Below the pieces are notes generated by a model. It saw nothing but the letters and a program-made list of their open reading frames with translations, made no database searches and had not been told where the DNA came from. Source: Microbacterium yannicii (GTDB taxonomy: Bacteria > Actinomycetota > Actinomycetes > Actinomycetales > Microbacteriaceae). Taken from it: a stretch of DNA of 64,000 bases. Both the position numbers and the translations under genes were made by a program. Positions 44,023 to 52,425 of this stretch are shown one piece after another (position 1 is the first letter of the stretch; each line of letters starts with the position of its first letter). Location: contig NZ_JAMXMB010000036.1 in NCBI RefSeq assembly GCF_024055635.1, positions 124,001 through 188,000 on the forward strand, read 5' to 3'.

Positions 44023-44493
44023 CTACCGTGCGCCCGAGGAGCGCTCGGCCCGCCATTCTGCCGCGAGGTGCGGCATCCGTTCCGCGAGATACCTCAGGAA
44101 GTCGGCGACGTCGCGCGCTCTCGCAACGGATGCCGGCGCGCCGTCGTTTGCATCGGCGATGCGGTCGATGTGGCCGGCGAGCGCGGAGTAGAGCGGAGCG
44201 TTCGCCGTGATCATCCCCGACCACGCGTCGTCGGTCAGGTCGTAACGGTCGCGCCGGTCACCGGGCCGCGACAGCCGCTGGATCAGCCGCATAGACACCA
44301 GGTATCGCACCGCCCCCGACACCGCCGCGGCCGACACTCCGAGGCGGTCGCCGAGCTCGGCCGCGGTGTAGCCCTCGTCGGGTGAGCCGACGAGGGCCAT
44401 CATCACGCGTGCGGGCATGCGCGCCATGCCGGCGCCGGTCAGCATCGCGGCCGCCTGCTCGGCGGCGTCGACGCCGGGATGCTCGCTGGTCAC
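44023..44493 (-). CDS. MarR/GbsR-type transcriptional regulator
   Basis: A 156-aa winged-helix regulator. The DNA-binding part is MPARVMMALVGSPDEGYTAAELGDRLGVSAAAVSGAVRYLVSMRLI followed by the wing RPGDRRDRYDL; a helical dimerisation C-terminus follows. GTG 44493 has GGGGGCG upstream. It lies 17 bp after the ABC permease gene, in the order ATPase-permease-regulator, so it is the likely repressor of that exporter operon. It has MarR-like size but the GbsR-like motif order. Confidence 0.87.
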   Translation of the reverse strand: MTSEHPGVDAAEQAAAMLTGAGMARMPARVMMALVGSPDEGYTAAELGDRLGVSAAAVSGAVRYLVSMRLIQRLSRPGDRRDRYDLTDDAWSGMITANAPLYSALAGHIDRIADANDGAPASVARARDVADFLRYLAERMPHLAAEWRAERSSGAR

Positions 44494-44510
44494 ATCGCCC
44501 CCTTCGATGA

Positions 44511-46130
44511 CTATCCTCCCGCTTCCAGTTCGCGACGGCGCATCAGCCCGAGGGAGGCCACGGCGCCGGCGGCGGTCGCGAGCAGCAGCCACCACAGCCC
44601 GCGCACGTCGATGTCGTCCCCGTCCAGGAGGGGGGTGACGGCGATGGGCGAGAGGTGCACCAGCCAGTCAGGGAACTGGAACAGCGGGCCGAAGAGACCG
44701 AGCATCATGCCGATGACGACCAGCGTCCAGCCCACGGGGATCGTCAGCCGGGGGAGGAGGACGAACACGAGCGCCGTGAGGACGAGGAAGACGGATGCCG
44801 CGGCCACCTGCCCTGCCCCGGTCACGAGGACCGTGCGCATGAGGTCCATGTCGCCGTCCTGCGACGCGATGCCGATCGCCGCGCCGCCGATCGCGGCAAG
44901 GATCACGAGCACGATGGCGAGGACGGCCACGACGAGGTAGTCAGCGAGCCACCGCACCCTGCCGACCGGCGCGGCGAGCAGCGGCTCGGCCGTGCCGTGC
45001 GCCTCCTCCTGCCGGGCACGGCACACCACCTGCACCGCCGCACATGCGGCGAGGATGCCCAGCATGGTGAAGAAGGTGGCCACCGTCCCCTGCTCCAGGC
45101 TGCCCTCGCCGGAGATCTGCTGCAGGATCTCCTCGACCGACGGGTTGGCGGCGCCGATCTCCTGCACGATCGAGGCGAGCGAGGTCGAGAGGATGCCGAC
45201 GAGCAGGCCGCCGACCGTCCAGCCGATGACCGCGCCCCGCGTGAGGCGCCAGACGAGGCCGGTCGGGGTCGAGAGGGCAGCGGAGGCATCCGCTCGTGCC
45301 GGCCGCTCCGCGATGAAGCTTCCGCCGAGGTCGCGGGCCGAGACCAGCACCGCCGAGACCGCTGCCAGCACGAGGCCTACGGCGAGGCAGAGCACGACGG
45401 GCCACCACAGGTTCTCGTCGAAGGCCCGCGTGTTCTCGCCCCATCCGAAGGGGGAGACCCAGGTGAGCCACGAGCTCTCCATGCGGGTGAGGTCGTCGCT
45501 CGGCGTGCCGATCGCGTTGCCCATCCCCGCGAGCACGAACGTGATGAGGAGCGTCCAGACGGCGAGCGAGTTCGCTCCGCGCGACGTGCGCATGAGCTGC
45601 GCCGCCACGAGCCCCACGCCGAGGAACGTCACGCCGACCGCGCCGACGGCCGCGCCCGCAAGGAGCGACCCTTCGACGCCGAGGCCGACGGCGACGAACG
45701 CCCCGGCGGTCAGCGCCCCGAGCAGCAGGTTGGCGAGCAGGCCGTGCACCGCGGTGGCGACGAACGGCAGCGTGCGCGAGGCCGGAGTCGCGGCGACCAG
45801 CTCGGCGCGGCCGGACTCCTCGTCGCCCCGGGTGTGCCGCACGGCGAGGAACGTGCTCATGAACGCCGCGAGCATGGCCAGCCACGGGAAGATCAGGAAG
45901 ACCATGAAGGCGCCCTGATCGGCGCCCGAAGGCAGGCCGCGGAACAGCAGGATCACCGGGTTCGCGAGAGCGGCGGCGAGCAGCGAGGTGCGGTCCTGCT
46001 CGGTGCCGTAGGAGTCGGCCACGCCGACGTACGACGCGTAGGCCAGCAGGCCGGTGCCGACCGCCCACAGCAGCACCTGCACCCAGTCCCGCCGGATGCG
46101 CTGACCGAGCAGGGCGAGGAATCGCGTCAT
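44511..46130 (-). CDS. ABC exporter permease, TnrB/polyketide-exporter type
   Basis: A 539-aa membrane protein with about 12 hydrophobic helices in two similar halves (1-250 and 280-535). Each half starts with a long helix and an external Ser/Gly-rich stretch; GENTRAFDENLWWPVVLCLAVG and RQEEAHGTAEPLLAAPVGRVRW are typical of the COG3559 'exporter of polyketide antibiotics' family. ATG 46130 overlaps the ATPase stop (ATGA). It forms an exporter with the preceding ATPase. The family often gives resistance to macrolides or ionophores; the substrate is unknown. Confidence 0.9.
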   Translation of the reverse strand: MTRFLALLGQRIRRDWVQVLLWAVGTGLLAYASYVGVADSYGTEQDRTSLLAAALANPVILLFRGLPSGADQGAFMVFLIFPWLAMLAAFMSTFLAVRHTRGDEESGRAELVAATPASRTLPFVATAVHGLLANLLLGALTAGAFVAVGLGVEGSLLAGAAVGAVGVTFLGVGLVAAQLMRTSRGANSLAVWTLLITFVLAGMGNAIGTPSDDLTRMESSWLTWVSPFGWGENTRAFDENLWWPVVLCLAVGLVLAAVSAVLVSARDLGGSFIAERPARADASAALSTPTGLVWRLTRGAVIGWTVGGLLVGILSTSLASIVQEIGAANPSVEEILQQISGEGSLEQGTVATFFTMLGILAACAAVQVVCRARQEEAHGTAEPLLAAPVGRVRWLADYLVVAVLAIVLVILAAIGGAAIGIASQDGDMDLMRTVLVTGAGQVAAASVFLVLTALVFVLLPRLTIPVGWTLVVIGMMLGLFGPLFQFPDWLVHLSPIAVTPLLDGDDIDVRGLWWLLLATAAGAVASLGLMRRRELEAGG

Positions 46131-47050
46131 CGCCCGGTTCCGTCCATCTCGGCCAGTTCGTCGCCGTAGTGGCGCAGGAAGAGCTCCTCGAGCGAGGCCG
46201 GCGCGATGCGCAAGCCGGCCGCGTCACGTGCGGCGAGCGCGGGGAGCGTGGATGTCACGGCGTCGCTGTCGACCGTGAACCTGATGCGGCCCTCCTCGAC
46301 CACGACGTCGTGGGCGCCCGGGATGCCGGCGATGGACGCGGCATCCGTCCCCTGGAACGAGACCTCGGTGCGAGTGAGGTGGCGGAGCTCCGCGAGCGTG
46401 CCCGCCTCGACGATGCGGCCGGAGCGGATGATCGACACGCGGTCGCAGAGCTGTTCGACCTCCGACAGGATGTGGCTCGAGAGCAGCACGGTGGCGCCTG
46501 CCGCCCGCACGCGCGCGATCTCGTGGCGGAACATGACCTCCATGAGGGGATCGAGGCCGCTCGTCGGCTCGTCGAGGATGTACAGATCCGCCGGCACCGC
46601 GAAGGCGGCGATGAGTGCGACCTTCTGGCGGTTGCCCTTCGAGTAGGCCCGGCCCTTCTTGCGCGGGTCGAACTGGAACGCCTCCATGAGACGCTCCTTC
46701 TGCGCCGCATAGGCCGGGTCGTGCCGCGAGGCGCCGCGAAGCCGTGCCATCAGGTCGATCGCCTCGCCGCCCGAGAGGTTGGGCCACACGCTGACATCGC
46801 CCGGCACATACGCGATGCGGCGATGCAGCGCCACGGCGTCGCGCCACGGATCCTGACCGAAGACGGATGCCTCGCCGTCCGTCTTGCGCGCGAGCCCCAG
46901 GAGCACGCGGATCGTGGTGGACTTGCCGGCTCCGTTGGGTCCGAGGAACCCGTGGATCTGACCCTCGTCGACACTGAGGTCGAGCCCGTCGAGGGCGTGG
47001 ACGCGGCCGTAGTGCTTGGTGAGGCCGCTGGTGCGGATGATCGTGGACAT
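46127..47050 (-). CDS. ABC exporter ATPase
   Basis: A 307-aa ATPase. Walker A is FLGPNGAGKSTTIRVLLG near 35, Walker B ADLYILDEPTSGLDP near 152 and the switch His SSHILSEVEQL near 196. The signature is YSKGNRQKVALIAAFAV, a conservative variant of LSGGQ common in DrrA-type exporter ATPases. The C-terminal 90 residues form the regulatory extension of this group. It is the first gene of the leftward exporter operon, behind the AT-rich direct repeats at 47078. Confidence 0.93.
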   Translation of the reverse strand: MSTIIRTSGLTKHYGRVHALDGLDLSVDEGQIHGFLGPNGAGKSTTIRVLLGLARKTDGEASVFGQDPWRDAVALHRRIAYVPGDVSVWPNLSGGEAIDLMARLRGASRHDPAYAAQKERLMEAFQFDPRKKGRAYSKGNRQKVALIAAFAVPADLYILDEPTSGLDPLMEVMFRHEIARVRAAGATVLLSSHILSEVEQLCDRVSIIRSGRIVEAGTLAELRHLTRTEVSFQGTDAASIAGIPGAHDVVVEEGRIRFTVDSDAVTSTLPALAARDAAGLRIAPASLEELFLRHYGDELAEMDGTGR

Positions 47051-47077
47051 GGCGCTGAGGCTACGCCGATTTCACAA

Positions 47078-47095
47078 ATTCCTGAATATTCCTCA
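47078..47095 (-). promoter_or_regulatory. AT-rich direct repeats before the ABC exporter operon
   Basis: ATTCCTGA (47078-47085) and ATTCCTCA (47088-47095) are direct repeats spaced by 10 bp, with a GAATATTC palindrome at their junction. They lie 28-45 bp upstream of the ATPase start in an otherwise GC-rich region. This is a likely site for the MarR-like regulator at 44023. Confidence 0.5.
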
Positions 47096-47122
47096 CGCTT
47101 TCCTCACGATCGCGCCGACGTT

Positions 47123-47181
47123 GTATACCTTGGTGCCCGTAGTTCGCGTTGACGGTGCGCTGCGGCCCGCTTATGTATACA
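47123..47181 (+). promoter_or_regulatory. Promoter and two GTATAC operators of the prp operon
   Basis: A -35 TTGACG (47149-47154) and a -10 TATGTA (47172-47177) are 17 bp apart. TGTATACA (47174-47181), a perfect palindrome, overlaps the -10. A second GTATAC, in TTGTATACC (47121-47129), lies 51 bp upstream. GTATAC-cored sites are typical of FadR-type GntR proteins, so autoregulation by the adjacent gene is inferred. Confidence 0.65.
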
Positions 47182-47214
47182 CTGGCCGAGGTGTGGAACG
47201 AGGAGGTGATGCGG

Positions 47215-47994
47215 ATGCGGGCCAGCGACCGCGCGTACGCGACCCTCCTCGACGAGATCCAGTCCGGAGTCCTGCGCCCCGGCGCCGTCCTCGGAGAGGT
47301 CGAGCAGGCCGCCCGGCTCGGCGTCAGCCGCACGCCGTTGCGCGAAGCGCTCGGCCGCCTCGCCGCCGACGGGCTCGTCGCCCAGCAGTCGCCGCGTGTG
47401 ACCGTGGTGACGGCGATCGACGCGGGTGACATCCGCGAGATCTTCGAGGTGCGTCGCGCCCTCGAGGAGTCCGCCGCCCGTCTCGCCGCCGAGCGGGGCG
47501 ATGCCGCCGCCTTCTCGGAGCTCGCTCACTCGTTCGCGCGCGTCGACCTCGCAACCGCGGAGACGGATGCCGCGGACGCCGCCGACCGTTCCCGCAGCGC
47601 GGACGGCACCGACGCCTACTACGCCCTCATCGAGCGCTTCGACCTCGCACTCGACGCGGCGGTCGCCAACGACTACCTGACGGCCGCACTGCGCACCGTG
47701 CGCACGCACCTCGTGCGCGTGCGACGGCTGGCGCGCGACAATCCCGCCCGGCTTGCCGCATCGGTCGCCGAGCACCGCTTGATCGCGGCCGCGATCGGCG
47801 CGCGCGACGCGGACCTCGCCGCCCACGCCACGCACGTGCACCTGCACAACGCGCTCCACAGCATCCTCGAGTCCCTCCGCGCTTCGACAGGCTCGGCGAC
47901 CGGCACGGCCCCCGCGGCCGCGGCCGGCGCTGCGAACACCCCGGTCCCCGCGACCGATCGGTTCCCTGAGCCCGTCGAAGGCCTGCACCAGTGA
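47215..47994 (+). CDS. GntR/FCD regulator of the methylcitrate operon
   Basis: A 259-aa regulator. ATG 47215 has AGGAGG at the ideal 8-nt spacing; ATG 47209 and 47149 are less suitable. The winged helix is [37 protein letters not shown]. An FCD-type ligand domain follows ([26 protein letters not shown]). After residue 223 the protein has a non-homologous Ala/Pro/Thr tail encoded between two inverted copies of the dispersed repeat, ending [11 protein letters not shown]. The gene lies 10 bp before prpD, so it probably controls propionate catabolism; in this role the effector would be a methylcitrate intermediate. Confidence 0.9.
   Translation: MRASDRAYATLLDEIQSGVLRPGAVLGEVEQAARLGVSRTPLREALGRLAADGLVAQQSPRVTVVTAIDAGDIREIFEVRRALEESAARLAAERGDAAAFSELAHSFARVDLATAETDAADAADRSRSADGTDAYYALIERFDLALDAAVANDYLTAALRTVRTHLVRVRRLARDNPARLAASVAEHRLIAAAIGARDADLAAHATHVHLHNALHSILESLRASTGSATGTAPAAAAGAANTPVPATDRFPEPVEGLHQ
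47882..47901. repeat. Dispersed repeat DR, copy 2
   Basis: CTTCGACAGGCTCGGCGACC, two mismatches from CTTCGACAGGCTCAGGGACC. It lies within the 3' end of the gntR gene and forms an inverted pair with copy 3. Confidence 0.75.
47960..47981. repeat. Dispersed repeat DR, copy 3
   Basis: GGTTCCCTGAGCCCGTCGAA plus GG, in inverse orientation to copy 2. It encodes RFPEPVEG at the very C-terminus of the GntR protein, 13 bp before its stop. Confidence 0.75.
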
Positions 47995-48004
47995 AAGGCC
48001 GGTC

Positions 48005-49549
48005 ATGACCGTCATCCACCACCTCCGCGTCCACCGCAGCGACGAGAACCTCGCGCGCGAGGGGCAGCTCGCCTGGCACATCGCCGAGATCGCCGCCGAC
48101 CCGGTGGCGGTCGACGAGGACGTGGTCGACATGATCATCAACCGTGTGATCGACAACGCGGCGGTGGCCGCGGCATCCCTCACCCGTTCACCGGTGAGTG
48201 CCGCCCGCCAGCAGGCCCTCGACCACGCCGTGTCGGTCGGCGGCTCGGGCGCGACAGTGTTCGGGTGCGCGCTCGACCGCAAGACCAGCCCGGAATGGGC
48301 GGCGTGGGCGAACGGGGTCGCCGTGCGCGAGCTCGACTACCACGACACCTTCCTCGCGGCGGAGTACTCGCACCCGGGTGACAACATCCCGCCCATCGTG
48401 GCCGTCGCGCAGCACGTCGGCGCCGACGGTGCCGCGCTCGTGCGCGGGCTCGCGACGGGCTACGAGATCCAGATCGACCTGGTGCGCGCGATCAGCCTGC
48501 ACAAGCACAAGATCGACCACGTCGCCCACCTCGGCCCGTCGGCCGCGGCCGGCATCGGCACGCTCCTGGGCCTCGACGTCGAGACGATCTACCAGGCCGT
48601 CGGCCAGGCCCTCCACACCACGACCGCGACGCGGCAGTCGCGCAAGGGCGAGATCTCGACGTGGAAGGCGCACGCGCCCGCGTTCGCCGGCAAGATGGCG
48701 GTCGAGGCCGTGGACCGGGCGATGCGCGGCGAGACGTCGCCGTCGCCGATCTACGAGGGCGAGGACGGCGTCATCGCGTGGCTGCTCGACGGACCCGACG
48801 CCACCTACGAGGTGCCGCTGCCGGGTGCGGGCGAGTCCAAGCGCGGCATCCTGGATTCGTACACGAAGGAGCACTCGGCCGAGTACCAGGCGCAGGCCTG
48901 GATCGACCTCGCCCGCAAGCTCCACGGCGAGCACCCCGTGCTTCGACAGGCTCAGCAACCGGGTTCTGAGGTCAACGTCGAGTCGATCGTGCTGCACACG
49001 TCGCACCACACGCACTACGTGATCGGCTCGGGCGCGAACGACCCGCAGAAGTACGACCCGACGGCCTCGCGCGAGACGCTCGACCACTCGATCCCGTACA
49101 TCTTCGCGGTGGCGCTGCAGGACGGCGGCTGGCACCACGTCGACTCGTACCTGCCGTCGCGCGCGGGCCGCGAAGACACCGTCGCGCTGTGGCACACGAT
49201 CACCACGGCGGAGGATCCCGAGTGGACGCGTCGCTACCACTCGGAGGACCCGAACGAGAAGGCGTTCGGCGGGCGCGTCGAGATCCGGCTGACGAATGGC
49301 GAGACCATCGTCGACGAGATCGCGGTCGCCGACGCCCACCCGCTCGGCGCGCGGCCGTTCGCGCGCGAGGACTACGTGCGCAAGTTCCGGCTGCTGGCCG
49401 AGCCGGTGCTCACAGCCGGCGAGATCGAGCGCTTCCTCGGCCTCGCCGAGCGGCTGCCCGAACTCACCCCCGAAGAGGTGCAGCAGTTGACGATCGTCGC
49501 CGACTTCGGCGTCCTCGCCGGCGCCCCTGCCCCGAAGGGGCTGTTCTGA
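48005..49549 (+). CDS. prpD: 2-methylcitrate dehydratase PrpD
   Basis: A 514-aa MmgE/PrpD-family enzyme. It has [13 protein letters not shown], the core [47 protein letters not shown] and [20 protein letters not shown]. It dehydrates 2-methylcitrate to 2-methyl-cis-aconitate in propionate breakdown. Near residue 314 the run [19 protein letters not shown] is interrupted by a peptide encoded by the dispersed repeat (48941-48960); homologues have a few unrelated residues at this surface point. ATG 48005 lies 10 bp after gntR. The gene is the first enzyme gene of prpDBC. Confidence 0.93.
   Translation: MTVIHHLRVHRSDENLAREGQLAWHIAEIAADPVAVDEDVVDMIINRVIDNAAVAAASLTRSPVSAARQQALDHAVSVGGSGATVFGCALDRKTSPEWAAWANGVAVRELDYHDTFLAAEYSHPGDNIPPIVAVAQHVGADGAALVRGLATGYEIQIDLVRAISLHKHKIDHVAHLGPSAAAGIGTLLGLDVETIYQAVGQALHTTTATRQSRKGEISTWKAHAPAFAGKMAVEAVDRAMRGETSPSPIYEGEDGVIAWLLDGPDATYEVPLPGAGESKRGILDSYTKEHSAEYQAQAWIDLARKLHGEHPVLRQAQQPGSEVNVESIVLHTSHHTHYVIGSGANDPQKYDPTASRETLDHSIPYIFAVALQDGGWHHVDSYLPSRAGREDTVALWHTITTAEDPEWTRRYHSEDPNEKAFGGRVEIRLTNGETIVDEIAVADAHPLGARPFAREDYVRKFRLLAEPVLTAGEIERFLGLAERLPELTPEEVQQLTIVADFGVLAGAPAPKGLF
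48941..48960. repeat. Dispersed repeat DR, copy 4, inside prpD
   Basis: CTTCGACAGGCTCAGCAACC within the coding sequence of prpD, in frame, encoding LRQAQQ. It differs from the consensus at two bases. Confidence 0.8.
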
Positions 49550-49565
49550 TGCGCGGCCCAGCAAC

Positions 49566-49639
49566 AACTCCTCAAGATCAGGCGCGGATCGCGGCTCCGT
49601 CGCACGTCGCAGCGCTTTCGCCCGTGTCTATGAGGAGTT
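49566..49639. repeat. 74-bp intergenic inverted-repeat element, copy 2
   Basis: AACTCCTCA (49566-49574) and TGAGGAGTT (49631-49639) bound a 74-bp element that fills the gap between prpD and prpB. The ends match those of 17832-17904; the interior differs. It may be an attenuator or processing hairpin within the operon. Confidence 0.7.
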
Positions 49640-49664
49640 CCGGTCGGCTCGGAAAGGACGACTG

Positions 49665-50564
49665 ATGCTGTATTCCGCCATCCCCGCGCACGAGAAGCGC
49701 CGGCTGTTCCGCGAGAGGCTCGCGACCGGGGAGCTGATGCGCTTCCCCGGGGCCTTCAACCCGCTGAGCGCCCGGCTCATCGAGCGCAAGGGCTTCGAGG
49801 GCGTCTACATCTCGGGCGCGGTGCTCAGCGCCGATCTCGGCCTGCCCGACATCGGTCTGACGACGCTGACCGAGGTCGCCGGGCGTGGGCAGCAGATCGC
49901 GCGGATGACCGACCTGCCGGCGATCATCGACGCCGACACGGGCTTCGGCGAGCCGATGAACGTGGCGCGCACGATCCAGACGCTCGAGGACGCCGGCCTC
50001 GCGGGCACCCACATCGAGGACCAGATCAACCCGAAGCGCTGCGGTCACCTCGACGGCAAGGCCGTCGTCGACGAGGACACCGCGATCAAGCGCATCCGAG
50101 CGGCGGCCGACGCGCGCCGCGACCCGAACTTCCTCATCATGGCGCGCACCGACATCCGCGCCGTGGAGGGGATGGATGCCGCCACCGACCGTGCAAAGGC
50201 GCTCGTCGACGCGGGGGCCGATGCCGTCTTCCCGGAGGCGATGCGGACGCTCGAGGAGTTCGCCGCCATCCGGGCGGCCGTCGACGTGCCGATCCTCGCC
50301 AACATGACCGAGTTCGGAAAATCCGACCTGTTCTCGGTCGACCAGCTGCGCGACGTCGGGGTGAACATCGTCATCTGGCCGGTGTCGCTGCTGCGGATCG
50401 CGACGGGCGCGGCATCCCGTGCACTCGATACGCTCATCGAGGACGGGCACCTCACCTCGAAGCTGGGGGAGATGCAGCACCGGGCCGACCTCTACGACCT
50501 CATCGACTACGAGCAGTACAACCACTTCGACCAGGACGTCTTCAACTTCCAGATTCAGCGCTGA
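49665..50564 (+). CDS. prpB: 2-methylisocitrate lyase PrpB
   Basis: A 299-aa isocitrate-lyase superfamily enzyme. GVYISGAVLSADLGLPD, DADTGFGEP (metal-binding), HIEDQINPKRCGHLDGK with catalytic C126, and IMARTDIRAVEG identify PrpB. It cleaves 2-methylisocitrate to pyruvate and succinate. ATG 49665 follows GGAAAGGACGACTG. The gene is separated from prpD by a repeat element and from prpC by another. Confidence 0.95.
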   Translation: MLYSAIPAHEKRRLFRERLATGELMRFPGAFNPLSARLIERKGFEGVYISGAVLSADLGLPDIGLTTLTEVAGRGQQIARMTDLPAIIDADTGFGEPMNVARTIQTLEDAGLAGTHIEDQINPKRCGHLDGKAVVDEDTAIKRIRAAADARRDPNFLIMARTDIRAVEGMDAATDRAKALVDAGADAVFPEAMRTLEEFAAIRAAVDVPILANMTEFGKSDLFSVDQLRDVGVNIVIWPVSLLRIATGAASRALDTLIEDGHLTSKLGEMQHRADLYDLIDYEQYNHFDQDVFNFQIQR

Positions 50565-50566
50565 CC

Positions 50567-50642
50567 ATGTCCCGAACTTCGCGTTGCATGTCCCGAGATC
50601 ACTCGCTGCCGCACCTGCGGAACGACCGATTCCGGGACATGC
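50567..50642. repeat. 76-bp intergenic inverted-repeat element, copy 3
   Basis: CATGTCCCG (50567-50575) is repeated directly at 50588-50596 and is complementary to CGGGACATG at 50634-50642. The element fills the gap between prpB and prpC and has the same length class as 17832-17904 and 49566-49639, but different ends. Confidence 0.65.
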
Positions 50643-50667
50643 CGCACCCCGAAGGAGAGCAGTCATC

Positions 50668-51858
50668 ATGACCGAACCCGACATCAAGAAGGGGCTCGCG
50701 GGCGTCGTCGTCGACTACACGGCGGTCTCGAAGGTCAACCCCGAGACGAACTCGCTGCTGTACCGCGGGTATCCGGTGCAGGAGCTCGCCGCGACGCAGT
50801 CGTTCGAGGCCGTCGCGTACCTGCTGTGGCACGGCGACCTGCCGACCGACGTGCAGCTGGCGCAGCTGCGCGCCACCGAGCGGGCCTACCGTCACCTCCC
50901 GGCCGACGTGCGCGCCGCGATCGACCTCGTGCCGATCGACGCCCACCCGATGGACGAGGTGCGCACGGCCGTGAGCCTGATCGGGGCGCGCGACCTCGCC
51001 GGCACCGGCTCGGTGCTCGAGGTGAGCGGCAGCGCGGAGGAGAACCTGGCCCGCAGCGTCCGGCTGTTCGCCGTGATCCCCGCGATCGTCGCCTACGGTC
51101 AGCGTCGCCGTCGAGGGCAGCAGCCCGTCGCGCCGCGCGACGACCTCGACTACGCGGCGAACTTCCTCTGGATGACGTTCGGCGAGGAGGCCGACCCCGT
51201 CGTCGTCGACGCCTTCAACCGCTCGATGGTCCTGTACGCCGAGCACTCCTTCAACGCCTCGACCTTCACCGGCCGCGTCATCGCCTCGACGCTCAGCGAC
51301 CTCTACTCGGCGGTCGTGGGAGCCATCGGCGCCCTCAAGGGACCGCTGCACGGCGGCGCCAACGAGGCGGTCCTGCACATCTTCGACGAGATCGGCACGG
51401 CCGAGAACGTGGGGCCCTGGCTCGACGAGGCGCTCGCCGAGAAGCGCAAGATCATGGGCTTCGGCCACCGCGTCTACAAGCGCGGCGACTCGCGCGTGCC
51501 GACGATGAAGGCGGCCCTCGACACCCTCGTCGAGCACTACGACCGGCCCGACGTGGCCGCGCTCTACGACACCCTCGAGTCGGAGTTCGTGTCGCGCAAG
51601 GGGATCTACCCGAACCTGGACTATCCCTCTGGCCCGGCATACAACCTCATGGGCTTCGACAGGCTCACGTTCACCCCGCTCTTCGTCGCGGCGCGCGTCA
51701 CCGGCTGGACCGCGCACATCATGGAGCAGCTCGCCTCGAACGCGCTCATCCGCCCGCTGTCGGAGTACAACGGCCCCGACGAGCGCCACATCGAGGGCTA
51801 TGTTCCGGATGCCGCGATCCTCGCCGTCGCCGACCGCGACGAGGAAGCGGCGGGCTGA
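50668..51858 (+). CDS. prpC: 2-methylcitrate synthase PrpC
   Basis: A 396-aa citrate-synthase-family enzyme. The catalytic residues are H228 in GPLHGGAN, H267 in GFGHRVYK and D318 in NLDYPSGPAY. The N-terminal KGLAGVVVDYTAVSKVNPETNSLLYRGYPVQELA is characteristic of methylcitrate synthases rather than citrate synthase. It condenses propionyl-CoA with oxaloacetate. ATG 50668 follows GAAGGAGAGC. It completes prpDBC and is followed 4 bp later by a thioesterase. Confidence 0.94.
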   Translation: MTEPDIKKGLAGVVVDYTAVSKVNPETNSLLYRGYPVQELAATQSFEAVAYLLWHGDLPTDVQLAQLRATERAYRHLPADVRAAIDLVPIDAHPMDEVRTAVSLIGARDLAGTGSVLEVSGSAEENLARSVRLFAVIPAIVAYGQRRRRGQQPVAPRDDLDYAANFLWMTFGEEADPVVVDAFNRSMVLYAEHSFNASTFTGRVIASTLSDLYSAVVGAIGALKGPLHGGANEAVLHIFDEIGTAENVGPWLDEALAEKRKIMGFGHRVYKRGDSRVPTMKAALDTLVEHYDRPDVAALYDTLESEFVSRKGIYPNLDYPSGPAYNLMGFDRLTFTPLFVAARVTGWTAHIMEQLASNALIRPLSEYNGPDERHIEGYVPDAAILAVADRDEEAAG

Positions 51859-51862
51859 CCCG

Positions 51863-52315
51863 ATGAGCCTGTGGCACGGTGCGGACGCCGTCGACCTCGG
51901 CGCGATGGCGGACGCAACCCTCATCGAGAACCTCGGCATCGAGATCGTCGAGATCCGCGACGACGCGCTGGTCGGACGCATGCCGGTGGACCACCGCACC
52001 GTGCAGCCGGCGGGCGTGCTGCACGGCGGGGCCTCCGTGGCGCTCGCGGAGACGCTGGCGTCGTGGGCCGGCTACCTCGCCGTGGATCGCGAGCGGTTCC
52101 ACGTCGTCGGCCAGGAGATCAACGCCAACCACATCCGGCCGATCTCGTCGGGCTGGGTGACGGCTACCGTGACGCCCGTCAACATCGGTCGCCGTGTGCA
52201 CGTGTGGGAGATCCGCATCGTCGACGAGGCCGGCAAGCTCGTCTGCATCTCGCGGTGCACGCTCGCGGTCATCGAGCAGCGCAGCACGTACGCGACGCCT
52301 GACACGCGCGGCTGA
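51863..52315 (+). CDS. Hotdog-fold acyl-CoA thioesterase (PaaI/EntH type)
   Basis: A 150-aa hotdog protein. The catalytic motif HGGASVALAETLASWAG (His/Gly/Gly and acidic Glu) near 53 and the closing WEIRIVDEAGKLVCISRCTLAV are typical of PaaI/YdiI thioesterases. It is only 4 bp after prpC, so it is probably part of the prp operon, where it could hydrolyse acyl-CoA by-products. Start ATG 51863. Confidence 0.9.
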   Translation: MSLWHGADAVDLGAMADATLIENLGIEIVEIRDDALVGRMPVDHRTVQPAGVLHGGASVALAETLASWAGYLAVDRERFHVVGQEINANHIRPISSGWVTATVTPVNIGRRVHVWEIRIVDEAGKLVCISRCTLAVIEQRSTYATPDTRG

Positions 52316-52317
52316 TG

Positions 52318-52392
52318 ACGGATGCCGCGGCCCGTGATGATCACGGATGCCGGGGCCGCGGCTGAACACGGATGCCGGGGCCCGCGGCATCC
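52318..52392. repeat. Three 25-bp tandem repeats ending in a hairpin
   Basis: ACGGATGCCG starts at 52318, 52343 and 52368, giving three 25-bp units. The last contains GGATGCCG (52370-52377) paired with CGGCATCC (52385-52392) around a 7-nt GGGCCCG loop. It lies immediately after the thioesterase stop and probably terminates the prp transcript. Confidence 0.75.
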
Positions 52393-52425
52393 CGGGCCGT
52401 CTTAGGCTCTGAGGAGGAGGCCATC

